A DNA stretch of 64,000 nucleotides from Caballeronia hypogeia. Its GTDB lineage: Bacteria; Pseudomonadota; Gammaproteobacteria; Burkholderiales; Burkholderiaceae. Each line of letters starts with the position of its first letter. Position 1 is the stretch's first letter. Of this stretch, positions 25,811-33,934 are shown piece by piece. The notes beneath the pieces were generated by a model. It did no database searches. It saw nothing but the letters and a program-made list of their open reading frames with translations, and had not been told where the DNA came from. The DNA is taken from assembly GCF_001544875.2 (NCBI RefSeq), contig NZ_FCOA02000004.1:342727-406726 (forward strand), read 5' to 3'. The translations under genes and the position numbers were made by a program.

Positions 25811-26638
25811 GTGAAACGCAACACGCAGGCCACGGCGGCCAAATCGGCGATCGGTTCGCTCCCTCTTCCGAAATACCATCAGATCTACCTTGTCCTCCGG
25901 CAGAAACTGGAGGAAGGCCTGTATGACGATGGCGTTCCGCCCGAAAAAGAACTGGCGCAACAGTTTGGCGTCGGCCGCGTAACCGTGCGGCGGGCGCTGG
26001 AGCAGTTGGTCAACGAAAGCCTGATCGTCCGCGAAGCCGGGCGTGGCACGTGGCCGGCTCCGCGCGCGGAGCAGCAGGAAACAGCGGCGCCGGGTGACAA
26101 CGTCAATCTGAGGATGGGCGGGCTGCTGAACAACATCGTCCAGGCGAGCCGGCGGACCACGATCAAAGTGCTGGAGTGGAGTGTGATCCGGGCTTCGCCC
26201 GTACTGGCTCAGGCATTGCAGATCGCGGAAGGCGAAGAAGTGCGGAAGATCGTGCGCGCGCGCAGTAGTAGTGCCGGTCCGGTGTCCTTCATCACGACCT
26301 ATCTGCCTGTCGAACGTGCGGCGGGCTTCACCCGTGCCGATGTAGCCCGCAAGCCGGTTCTCCAGTTGCTGGAAGAATCCGGCGTGGAGTGGGGCCGGGC
26401 GCGTCAGTCGATCTCGGCGAGTCAGGCGGATGCAACCGTCGCGGCAGAACTGGACGTTGCAATCGGCGCAGCCCTGCTGTCGGTCCGGCGGCTGGTATTC
26501 GACAGCAATGATCGGCCCGTGCAGTTGCTTCACGGTCTGTACAGGCCGGATCGATACGAATACCAAATGGAATTGACCCAGTTTGGTGACATCGACGCGC
26601 GCGTCTCAGAGGGCGAAATTTCGCCGAGAAGCAATTGA
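25811..26638 (+). CDS. GntR-family regulator, HutC (UTRA) subfamily
   Basis: This 275-residue protein has a winged helix (LPKYHQIYLVLRQKLEEGLY, PPEKELAQQFGVGRVTVRRALEQLVNESLIVREAGRGTWPA). A UTRA ligand domain follows, with SFITTYLPVERA and a late VRRLVFDSNDRPVQLLHGLYRPDRYEYQMEL. HutC-type proteins typically repress catabolic genes until the pathway substrate or an intermediate binds. Its place between the two halves of the cluster makes it the likely regulator of both. The start is a GTG at 25811, supported by the length of the N-terminal linker only. Confidence 0.85.
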   Translation: MKRNTQATAAKSAIGSLPLPKYHQIYLVLRQKLEEGLYDDGVPPEKELAQQFGVGRVTVRRALEQLVNESLIVREAGRGTWPAPRAEQQETAAPGDNVNLRMGGLLNNIVQASRRTTIKVLEWSVIRASPVLAQALQIAEGEEVRKIVRARSSSAGPVSFITTYLPVERAAGFTRADVARKPVLQLLEESGVEWGRARQSISASQADATVAAELDVAIGAALLSVRRLVFDSNDRPVQLLHGLYRPDRYEYQMELTQFGDIDARVSEGEISPRSN

Positions 26639-26712
26639 TGTCGATCAGGATCAGACTCAATCAAGGTGCCTGAGAGAAGCACCACCGACTACAGAATACG
26701 TTTTCGAGCCAT

Positions 26713-27978
26713 ATGACTCTTCCTGCTAACTTGGCCCAGAAGCTCATCGCACGGGCCAGCGGTCGTCCACATGTCATTCCAGGAGAAATTGTCAATTGCA
26801 AGGTCGATCTTGCGATGTTCCACGATTCCTCCGGTCCGCGTCGCCTGAAGCCCATGCTGGAAGATTTGGGCGCCCAAGTATGGGACAAGTCGCGGATCGT
26901 TCTTGTCCTGGATCACTATGTGCCTGCGCAGGACGAGGATTCGCGCCGCATCGTCCGCATCGCACGCGATTGGGCAACCGAGCAGAAACTGCCTAACGTC
27001 TACGATAGTGAAGGCATCTGCCATGTGGTCCTTCCGCAGAAAGGGCACATTCGGCCTTCCATGTTTTGTGTCGGTGGCGATTCGCATTCGCCTACTGGCG
27101 GTGCGTTCGGCGCTTATATGTTCGGCATCGGAAGTACCGAGATGCTCGGAGTCGTCGTCACCGGCGAAATATGGGTGCGTGTTCCGGAAACCATTCGCAT
27201 GCAGTGGGATGGTCGCCTGCCGGATGGCGTGACGGCCAAGGATATGGCATTGCACATGATTGCCCGCTTCGGGATGAATGGCGGCAAGTATCAGGCCATC
27301 GAGTTCTGTGGTGAGGCTGTGCGTGCGTTGTCGATGCAGGAGCGCATGACCTTGTCGAACATGAGCGCGGAGATGGGCTCTCAGGTGGGACTCATCGCAG
27401 CGGATGAGACCACGCGTGAGTGGCTGCGCGGTGTCGGCGTGAACGAGGTCGAGATCGATCAGTGGCAAAGCGACGAGGGCGCTGAAGCGGCGGCGCATCG
27501 TTTCAACGCTGCCGAACTGGCGCCGCAGGTGGCGGCTCCGCACAGTCCGGCCAACACCCGTCCGGTCGATGCCTATCAAGACGTGGCCGTGCAAGCGGCC
27601 TACATCGGTGCGTGTACCGGCGCCAAGCTCGACGATTTGCGTGCTGCGGCGAAGGTGTTGGCCGGGCAGCGCGCTGCAGCCGGCGTACGACTGATGGTCG
27701 CCCCGGCCAGCGTTCTCGATCAGCAACAGGCCGAGGCAGAAGGTGTGATGGAAGTGCTGCGAGCGGCGGGCGCCGACGTGCTGCCCACGGCTTGCGGTGC
27801 GTGTTCTGGTTATGGCGGCAGCATTCCCGACGACGCGAACGTAATCGCGACGACCGCTCGCAATTTCAAGGGGCGTATGGGATCGACAACTGCTCAGGTG
27901 TACTTGGCGTCCCCCTATACCGTTGCCGCATCGGCTCTGAGAGGCCGTATTACCGACCCGCGCGAGGTACTGGCGTGA
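26713..27978 (+). CDS. Aconitase-superfamily hydratase, large subunit (LeuC/DmdA-like)
   Basis: This 421-residue protein is of the two-subunit isopropylmalate isomerase type. Iron-sulfur ligands are Cys301 (YIGACTGAKLDDLRAA), Cys361 and Cys364 (LPTACGACSGYGG). The active-site block CVGGDSHSPTGGAFGAYMFGIGSTEM is intact. The length (421) matches archaeal-type homoaconitase/IPM isomerase and 2,3-dimethylmalate dehydratase large subunit DmdA rather than the longer proteobacterial LeuC (about 470). With a small subunit, a flavoprotein and an isocitrate-lyase-superfamily lyase following, a catabolic (de)hydratase of a substituted malate or maleate is more likely than leucine synthesis. Confidence 0.87.
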   Translation: MTLPANLAQKLIARASGRPHVIPGEIVNCKVDLAMFHDSSGPRRLKPMLEDLGAQVWDKSRIVLVLDHYVPAQDEDSRRIVRIARDWATEQKLPNVYDSEGICHVVLPQKGHIRPSMFCVGGDSHSPTGGAFGAYMFGIGSTEMLGVVVTGEIWVRVPETIRMQWDGRLPDGVTAKDMALHMIARFGMNGGKYQAIEFCGEAVRALSMQERMTLSNMSAEMGSQVGLIAADETTREWLRGVGVNEVEIDQWQSDEGAEAAAHRFNAAELAPQVAAPHSPANTRPVDAYQDVAVQAAYIGACTGAKLDDLRAAAKVLAGQRAAAGVRLMVAPASVLDQQQAEAEGVMEVLRAAGADVLPTACGACSGYGGSIPDDANVIATTARNFKGRMGSTTAQVYLASPYTVAASALRGRITDPREVLA

Positions 27979-28493
27979 GCACGATCGATATAGAAAATGC
28001 GCGCGTTTGGGCGGTTGGCTCGGACATCGACACCGACCAACTGGCTCCCGGCGCATACATGAAACTGGGACTGGAAGGCATCGCGCCTCACTGTCTCGAA
28101 GTGGTTCGTCCGGAATTCGCCGCAGAGGCTCGTCCGGGGGACGTCATCGCGGCGGGCCCGAATTTCGGCATTGGCTCTTCCCGCGAACAGGCGGCGGGCG
28201 CCCTCGTGCGACTGGGTGTGAAAGCGGTCATCGCACCGTCCTTCAACGGGCTGTACTTTCGCAACGCATTCAACCTCGGACTGCTTCTGATCACATGCGC
28301 GGATGCCGGGCTTTTGCGCGATGGTGAAGCCGTGAGCCTGAGTCTCGAAGGGACGGGGCCCGTGGTACATCGGGCAGATGGCCAGACGCTCGACTGTGAG
28401 CCCATCCCGGTATTTCTGCTTGAAATGGTGGCGGCTGGCGGTTTGCTCAATCAACTGCGGAGTCGTTTTAGCAAAGCTCCCAAGGAACTCTGA
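27975..28493 (+). CDS. Aconitase-superfamily hydratase, small subunit (LeuD/DmdB-like)
   Basis: This 172-residue swivel domain starts at a GTG that overlaps the large subunit stop (GTGA). It shows VWAVGSDIDTDQLAPGAYMKLG, the DTDQ loop that positions the substrate, and ARPGDVIAAGPNFGIGSSREQAAGAL with the catalytic serine loop (GxGSSRE). AVIAPSFNGLYFRNAFNLGLLLI follows. The loop after DTDQ, which sets substrate choice in LeuD-type proteins, reads LAPGAYM instead of the I-P-x-R/K-type sequence of LeuD. Its substrate probably differs from isopropylmalate. It forms one enzyme with the preceding subunit. Confidence 0.87.
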   Translation: MSTIDIENARVWAVGSDIDTDQLAPGAYMKLGLEGIAPHCLEVVRPEFAAEARPGDVIAAGPNFGIGSSREQAAGALVRLGVKAVIAPSFNGLYFRNAFNLGLLLITCADAGLLRDGEAVSLSLEGTGPVVHRADGQTLDCEPIPVFLLEMVAAGGLLNQLRSRFSKAPKEL

Positions 28494-28494
28494 G

Positions 28495-29901
28495 ATGACA
28501 TTTAATTTTGCCGAGCATCCTGCCCGCATTGTGCGCGCTTCCGAGATGCCGGAGGAGACGCCTGCCGTTCCCGTGGTTATCGTCGGGGCAGGCGCTTGCG
28601 GTCTGACATCGGCCATTCGACTGCGCGAAGCCGGTATCGATTGTCTCCTGCTGGAGCGCGATTCCGTGCCTAGCGGATCGACCGCACTGTCCTCGGGTTT
28701 CATTCCGGCCGCAGAAACGCGGCTTCAGCGTGAGCTAGGAATTGAGGACTCCCAAACCCTGTTTGCGGAGGATGTGACGGAGAAGACCCACGGACAAGCG
28801 GCGCCTCATCTGGTCCAGGCCTATACGCGCGGCGTCACCGGGGCGATAGACACCTTTGAACGCCTCGGCGTCAAGCTTGAAATTCTCGACGGGTTTCTCT
28901 ATCCCGGTCACCGCGCACGGCGTATGCATACCACGCCTGAGCGCACGGGCGCCGCACTGATGGCTTGTCTGGAGCGTACCGCCACAGCCGGCGGGGCGGA
29001 CGTACTGGTGGAATCAGTCGTGCGCGAGCTCTGGCTTGACGAGAATGATCGGGTGCTGGGGGTCGGCTACGCATCGCCCGACGGCACGATGGCGTACGTT
29101 GCATGCGACGTCCTGATTCTGGCATGCAACGGCTTCGGCGGTAACGCCGCCATGGTGGGCGAGTTGCTCCCGGCCATGAGTGACGCCACGTTCGGCGGCC
29201 ATACCGGCAACGACGGCTCGGCGATTGCATGGGGCAAAGCGCTGAATGCGCGAATGGCGGACCTCGGCGGCTACCAAGGGCACGGTTCATGGATCACGCC
29301 TCAGGGCGCGCTTATGACCTGGGCCGTGATGATGGAAGGCGGTGCGCAGATCAATGCACGCGGCGAGCGTTTCCACAACGAGAACAACGGCTATTCCGAA
29401 GCCGCGACGGGCGTGCTCGCTCAGCCCGGCGCCATCGCCTGGAATGTATTCGACGAACCGGTGCTGGCGCTCGCACGCACGTTCCCTGACTACGTCGAGG
29501 CGGAAAAAGCCGGTGCGCTGCGCACGGCCGAGGACGTTGCCGCGCTGGCGGCGCTCATCGGTTGCGAAGTGAAAACGCTTCGGGGAACGCTCGATGGAAT
29601 GGCGGCCGGTGTGACGGATTCGTACGGCCGGACCTTCAAGCGTCCGCTGCAAGGGCCGTACTACGCCGTGAAAGTAACGGGTGCGCTTTTCCATACACAA
29701 GGCGGCCTCGATATCGACGCGCAATGCCGTGTGCTTCGCGAAGATGGCTCGCCGTTCCCGAATCTGCTGGCGGCGGGCGGTGCGGCACGCGGCGTATCGG
29801 GCAATGAGGTATGGGGCTACTTGTCGGGCAACGGCCTTCTCAGCGCCGTGGGCGGCGGCTGGGTGGCCGGCGCGACGGCTGCGACACACATCCAGGGCTG
29901 A
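28495..29901 (+). CDS. FAD-binding dehydrogenase, fumarate reductase/tricarballylate dehydrogenase-like
   Basis: This 468-residue flavoprotein of the succinate dehydrogenase/fumarate reductase superfamily has VVIVGAGACGLTSAIRLREAG (FAD motif, about 27-47) and LSSGFIPAAETRLQRELGIEDS. Also seen are VLILACNGFGGNAAMVGELLP, GNDGSAIAWGKALNAR and a C-terminal AAGGAARGVSGNEVWGYLSGNGLLSAVGGG. Its relatives oxidise C-C single bonds next to carboxylates or ketones (tricarballylate, 3-ketosteroids) or reduce the double bond. No signal peptide is seen. It starts one base after the hydratase stop. It may desaturate a substituted succinate so that the hydratase and lyase can act. Confidence 0.82.
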   Translation: MTFNFAEHPARIVRASEMPEETPAVPVVIVGAGACGLTSAIRLREAGIDCLLLERDSVPSGSTALSSGFIPAAETRLQRELGIEDSQTLFAEDVTEKTHGQAAPHLVQAYTRGVTGAIDTFERLGVKLEILDGFLYPGHRARRMHTTPERTGAALMACLERTATAGGADVLVESVVRELWLDENDRVLGVGYASPDGTMAYVACDVLILACNGFGGNAAMVGELLPAMSDATFGGHTGNDGSAIAWGKALNARMADLGGYQGHGSWITPQGALMTWAVMMEGGAQINARGERFHNENNGYSEAATGVLAQPGAIAWNVFDEPVLALARTFPDYVEAEKAGALRTAEDVAALAALIGCEVKTLRGTLDGMAAGVTDSYGRTFKRPLQGPYYAVKVTGALFHTQGGLDIDAQCRVLREDGSPFPNLLAAGGAARGVSGNEVWGYLSGNGLLSAVGGGWVAGATAATHIQG

Positions 29902-29906
29902 TCAAC

Positions 29907-30779
29907 ATGACGAAGAAAAACTTGAAGGACCAGTTGCGCGGGGATCAGGCGGTGCTCGCTCCGGGCATCTATGACGCGTTCACCGCGTTGATTGCCGAGC
30001 AGGCGGGCTTTGATGCGCTTTATCTGTCGGGCGCATCGATTGCCTATACTCGCCTGGGCCGCTCGGACGTGGGACTGACGACAGCGACGGAAGTGGCCGA
30101 CACGCTGGCGCGCATCACCGAGCGCGTCACCACGCCTGTCATCGTGGATGGAGATACGGGCTTCGGCAACGCGCTCAATACCCAGCGGACCGTGCGCGCC
30201 TTCGAACGCGCAGGCGCCGCGATGATCCAGCTTGAAGATCAGACCTTCCCGAAGCGCTGCGGCCATCTGAACGGCAAGGGCGTCATTTCTGCAGCCGAGA
30301 TGTGCGGCAAGCTGCGCGCCGCGCTCGACGCTCGTCATTCGGAGCAGACCCTGATCCTCGCCCGCACCGACGCGCTCGCCGTCGAAGGCTTTCAGCAAGC
30401 GCTGGAACGGGCCGAGGCCTACCTCGATTGCGGTGTCGACGCGCTCTTCATAGAAGCGCTACGCACTCCGGAGCAGATGAAGGAAGCTTGTGACCGATTC
30501 GCAAACCGCATTCCGCTTCTGGCAAATATGGTCGAGGGCGGCAAGACGCCTGTGAAGAGCGCGGACGAATTGAGTTCGATCGGCTTTCGGATCGTGATCT
30601 TTCCGGGTGGAACCGCGCGCGCGGCGGCCTTCATGCTTCGTGATTACTACGGCAGCCTGCGCCAGCACCGGACCACTCTGCCTTGGCAGGACCGTATGCT
30701 CGACTTCGACGCACTCAACGACATGATCGGCACGCCGGAATTAATGGCGACGGGAAAGAAGTTCGAGGGCGCCGCCTGA
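29907..30779 (+). CDS. Isocitrate lyase/PEP mutase superfamily lyase (methylisocitrate/dimethylmalate lyase-like)
   Basis: This 290-residue TIM-barrel protein has the metal and substrate motifs VDGDTGFGNAL (Asp81, Asp83), QLEDQTFPKRCGH (Glu110, Asp111, Cys118) and ARTDAL. The KRCGH catalytic loop is the mark of C-C lyases such as 2-methylisocitrate lyase and 2,3-dimethylmalate lyase, and is absent from phosphonomutases. The expected reaction is cleavage of a 2-alkylmalate or hydroxy-diacid into pyruvate (or another 2-oxoacid) and a carboxylate. It closes the operon hydratase-flavoprotein-lyase, five bases after the flavoprotein stop. No prp genes are nearby, so methylcitrate-cycle duty is unlikely. 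Confidence 0.87.
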   Translation: MTKKNLKDQLRGDQAVLAPGIYDAFTALIAEQAGFDALYLSGASIAYTRLGRSDVGLTTATEVADTLARITERVTTPVIVDGDTGFGNALNTQRTVRAFERAGAAMIQLEDQTFPKRCGHLNGKGVISAAEMCGKLRAALDARHSEQTLILARTDALAVEGFQQALERAEAYLDCGVDALFIEALRTPEQMKEACDRFANRIPLLANMVEGGKTPVKSADELSSIGFRIVIFPGGTARAAAFMLRDYYGSLRQHRTTLPWQDRMLDFDALNDMIGTPELMATGKKFEGAA

Positions 30780-30796
30780 TCGCGAACAGGGCTGTG

Positions 30797-30824
30797 AGAA
30801 GGCGCTGTTCGAACGCCGTCTTTT
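30797..30824 (+). terminator. Possible weak terminator after lyase gene
   Basis: GGCG and CGCC pair around a nine-base loop, with outer GA/TC pairs and a run of four T residues at 30821. The stem is short, so partial read-through into the porin gene is possible. Confidence 0.35.
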
Positions 30825-30994
30825 AGTCTGTCCACCGGTTTGGATCGGTATCCAGGCCGGCGAAGATCGCAGATAACAGCTCCTCAGTCAAATCCACCTG
30901 ATCCAGAATCATGCATTCCCCATGCAGTGATTCGTGCGGCGCTCGACTGTAGTACTACTAATTCAATAAAAAACGAAGGAAACGGAGATTTACG

Positions 30995-32155
30995 ATGAAG
31001 AAGTTCGCTTTGACCGTTTTGGGCATGGTGCCTTTGTTCGCTTATGCGCAGTCGTCGGTGACGCTCTACGGCATTCTGGACGAAGGTCTGCATTATCAGA
31101 ATAACGCGGGCGCCGGGAAGAAAGTGTCGATGGACTCGCTGTCGGGCCCGTACGGCAGTCGTTGGGGTATCACGGGCGCGGAAGATCTGGGCAGCGGTCT
31201 TCAGGCCATCTTCACCGTTGAATCAGGAATCAACATGCCCAACGGGCAAGCGGCTCAGGGTGGAACCATGTTCGGCCGCCAGGCGTTCGTCGGCCTCAGG
31301 AGTGCGCAGTACGGTAGTGTGACCATGGGTCGTCAGTACGACATGGTCTTCTACTTTCCCGAATTCATATCCGGCTATGCACTGATGGGTGGCCCGACTT
31401 CGGTGCACCCGGGCGATCTGGACAACGCGGCAAACTCGGTTCGCTGGAACAACACGGTCCGCTATATGAGCCCGTCGTTTAATGGGTTCACGTTCGGCGG
31501 CTTGTACAGCCTGGGTGGAGTTGCGGGTGACTTCACGTCGCAGAGCGGTTATTCGCTGGGTGCGGGCTATACGACCGGCGGAATCAAGGTCGCGGCCGCA
31601 TACGAGTTCTTCAAGAACCCGACGGCCACGGCCGGCCGAGGCCTCTTTACCGATAACCAAAGTGGTGCGTCGAGTCTGAGCGGTTCGCTGAACTCAGGCT
31701 ATCAGGTCGCGCAGTCATATCAGGTGGCGATGTTCGCCGCCAGCTACGCGATCACTGACAAGTGGACGGTTGCCGGTTCGTATTCGAACACTGAATATGG
31801 CAATCTCGGCGCGTCGTTTCTCAATAGCCAGGCGAAATTCCATAACTTCGATATCGCCGTCTCGTACAAGTTCAGCCCGTTTCTTTCGACGGGACTGGCC
31901 TATAACTACCTGAAGGCCACGGCTGTCGGGAAGGCGGGCAATAGCGACGTCGGCAACCAGCATTACAACCAGTTCTCGTGGGCGACGGACTATGTGTTGT
32001 CGAAGCGCACCGAGCTTTACGGTGCTATCGGCTACCAGATTGCCTCGGGGACGAATTCGCTTGGACGGAGCGCGGTGGCCAATATCAGCAATCTGGGTGA
32101 TTCCTCGACCGATAAGCAGGTGCTGGTTCGACTCGCTATCCGCCACCGCTTCTAA
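30995..32155 (+). CDS. Gram-negative porin (OmpC/OpcP type)
   Basis: This 386-residue outer-membrane beta-barrel has signal peptide MKKFALTVLGMVPLFAYA. The first strand is SSVTLYGILDEGLHYQNNAG, followed by SRWGITGAEDLGSGLQAIFTVESGIN and FGRQAFVGLRSAQYGSVTMGRQYD. The terminal strand LVRLAIRHRF ends in Phe, as needed for assembly by the BAM complex. It follows the catabolic operon by 215 bases, with GGAAACGGAG before the start. In Burkholderiaceae, such porins often travel with catabolic clusters and allow outer-membrane entry of the substrate. Confidence 0.9.
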   Translation: MKKFALTVLGMVPLFAYAQSSVTLYGILDEGLHYQNNAGAGKKVSMDSLSGPYGSRWGITGAEDLGSGLQAIFTVESGINMPNGQAAQGGTMFGRQAFVGLRSAQYGSVTMGRQYDMVFYFPEFISGYALMGGPTSVHPGDLDNAANSVRWNNTVRYMSPSFNGFTFGGLYSLGGVAGDFTSQSGYSLGAGYTTGGIKVAAAYEFFKNPTATAGRGLFTDNQSGASSLSGSLNSGYQVAQSYQVAMFAASYAITDKWTVAGSYSNTEYGNLGASFLNSQAKFHNFDIAVSYKFSPFLSTGLAYNYLKATAVGKAGNSDVGNQHYNQFSWATDYVLSKRTELYGAIGYQIASGTNSLGRSAVANISNLGDSSTDKQVLVRLAIRHRF

Positions 32156-32169
32156 GAGCCAGAGGTGCG

Positions 32170-32190
32170 GCGACCAAGCTCACTGGTCGC
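32170..32190 (+). terminator. Hairpin after porin gene
   Basis: GCGACCA (32170-32176) and TGGTCGC (32184-32190) form a perfect seven-base-pair stem with a seven-base loop, just after the porin stop. The T-rich run after it is poor, so it could be a terminator or an mRNA 3'-end stabiliser. Confidence 0.45.
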
Positions 32191-32229
32191 GCAATACGCG
32201 GTTTCTATTAATTTAACGAACTTGCCGAA

Positions 32230-32979
32230 ATGAGAGTCCTTGTTGCAGTAAAGCGCGTTGTCGATCCGAATGTGAAAGTCGGTGTGAAGTCTGACGGGTC
32301 CGGTGTCGATACCGGGAACGTCAAGATGTCGATGAACCCATTCGATGAGATCGCCGTGGAAGAGGCCGTTCGTCTGAAAGAGGCGGGCGTGGCGACCGAG
32401 GTCGTCGTCGTGTCGTGCGGCGTCACGCAAGTACAGGAAACCTTGCGCACGGCGCTCGCGATCGGCGCGGATCGTGCAATTCATGTTGCATCGGACGCAG
32501 AGCTTCAGCCGCTGGCCGTCGCAAAGCTGCTCAAGGCTCTCGTGGACAGGGAGCAACCCTCGTTGATTGTCCTGGGTAAGCAGGCAATCGACGACGATTC
32601 GAACCAGACCGGCCAGATGCTCGCCGCTTTGGCGAATCTGCCGCAAGCGACGTTCGCCTCGAAGATCATGATCGCCGATGGCAAGGCCACCGTTTCGCGC
32701 GAAGTCGATGGCGGTGCCGAAACGCTGTCGCTGTCACTGCCGGGCGTGGTGACGGCGGATCTGCGCCTGAACGAGCCGCGCTATGTGACGCTGCCGAACA
32801 TCATGAAGGCGAAGAAAAAACCGCTGGAGACCGTGAAGCCCGAAGATCTCGGCGTGGACGTTACACCGCGTGTGAAGACGCTCAAGGTCGCGGAGCCGCC
32901 GAGGCGTTCTGCCGGCGTCAGGGTGCCGGACGTCGCGGCGCTGGTCGAGAAGCTCAGAAACGAAGCGAAAGTACTGTAA
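32230..32979 (+). CDS. etfB: Electron transfer flavoprotein subunit beta
   Basis: This 249-residue protein starts [27 protein letters not shown], with [19 protein letters not shown] and [33 protein letters not shown]. These include the AMP-binding and dehydrogenase recognition-loop regions of EtfB. With EtfA it accepts electrons from acyl-CoA dehydrogenases and passes them to ETF-quinone oxidoreductase, which is encoded nearby at 37410. It lies 15 bases before etfA. It is probably the electron carrier for the glutaryl-CoA dehydrogenase at 34977. Confidence 0.95.
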   Translation: MRVLVAVKRVVDPNVKVGVKSDGSGVDTGNVKMSMNPFDEIAVEEAVRLKEAGVATEVVVVSCGVTQVQETLRTALAIGADRAIHVASDAELQPLAVAKLLKALVDREQPSLIVLGKQAIDDDSNQTGQMLAALANLPQATFASKIMIADGKATVSREVDGGAETLSLSLPGVVTADLRLNEPRYVTLPNIMKAKKKPLETVKPEDLGVDVTPRVKTLKVAEPPRRSAGVRVPDVAALVEKLRNEAKVL

Positions 32980-32994
32980 GGGGAGCAGAGGAAA

Positions 32995-33927
32995 ATGACG
33001 AATCTGGTGATTGCCGAACACGACAATCAGTCGATCAAGGCCGCGACGCTGAACGCCGTCGCCGCAGCACTGAAGATTGGCGGCGACGTGCATGTGCTCG
33101 TCGCGGGCCACCACGCGCAGGCCGCCGCCGACGCAGCGGCGAAAATCGCCGGTGTGGCGAAGGTGCTGCTCGCCGATGCGCCCCAGCTCGAAGAAGGCCT
33201 TGCCGAGAACGTCGAGGCGACCGTTCTGACCGTCGCGAAGCACTATTCGCACATTCTCGCGCCCGCCACGGCCGCGGGCAAGAACGTCGCGCCACGCATT
33301 GCCGCAAAGCTCGACGTCGCGCAGATCAGCGACATCACGGCGGTCGAATCGCCGGACACGTTCGAGCGCCCGATTTACGCGGGCAACGCGATTGCGACGG
33401 TTCAGTCGGCCGATCCGGTCAAGGTCATCACGGTCCGCACGACCGCGTTCGACGCGGTTGCAGCCGTTGGCGGCAGCGCCGGCGTCGAGGCGCTCGAAGC
33501 GGCGGCGGACAGCGGACTTTCGCGGTTCGTGAGCCGTGAGGTCACGAAGCTGGACCGTCCGGAACTGACGAGCGCGAAGATCATCGTCTCGGGCGGCCGT
33601 GGTCTCGGCAACGGCGAGAACTACACGAAGGTTCTGGAGCCGCTCGCCGACAAACTCAACGCCGCGCTCGGCGCCTCGCGTGCGGCGGTGGATGCGGGCT
33701 ATGTGCCGAACGACTATCAGGTCGGCCAGACCGGCAAGATCGTCGCGCCGCAGCTCTACGTCGCGGTGGGCATCTCGGGCGCAATCCAGCATCTGGCAGG
33801 CATGAAGGACTCGAAGGTGATCGTCGCGATCAACAAGGACGCGGAAGCGCCGATCTTCAGCGTCGCCGACTACGGCCTCGTGGACGACCTGTTCACCGCC
33901 GTCCCCAATCTCGCCGCCACGGTCTGA
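32995..33927 (+). CDS. etfA: Electron transfer flavoprotein subunit alpha
   Basis: This 310-residue protein has the N-terminal domain [23 protein letters not shown]. The FAD-binding C-terminal domain reads [87 protein letters not shown], with the FAD contacts of EtfA. An AGGGGAGC-type site precedes the ATG. It forms the heterodimer with EtfB. The 3' end is 8 bases from the convergent LysR gene stop. Confidence 0.95.
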   Translation: MTNLVIAEHDNQSIKAATLNAVAAALKIGGDVHVLVAGHHAQAAADAAAKIAGVAKVLLADAPQLEEGLAENVEATVLTVAKHYSHILAPATAAGKNVAPRIAAKLDVAQISDITAVESPDTFERPIYAGNAIATVQSADPVKVITVRTTAFDAVAAVGGSAGVEALEAAADSGLSRFVSREVTKLDRPELTSAKIIVSGGRGLGNGENYTKVLEPLADKLNAALGASRAAVDAGYVPNDYQVGQTGKIVAPQLYVAVGISGAIQHLAGMKDSKVIVAINKDAEAPIFSVADYGLVDDLFTAVPNLAATV

Positions 33928-33934
33928 ACGGACG

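Noticed and set aside
26713..28493. Reading the hydratase pair as leucine-biosynthetic LeuCD
   Set aside because: Large subunit is shorter than usual for proteobacterial LeuC, the small-subunit loop differs, and the neighbours are a flavoprotein and a C-C lyase. Phylogeny would settle it.
19114..32155. Reading the cluster as nicotinate or hydroxypyridine degradation
   Set aside because: The amidase and racemase fold fit NicF and NicE, but there is no ring hydroxylase, ring-cleaving dioxygenase or deformylase in the cluster.
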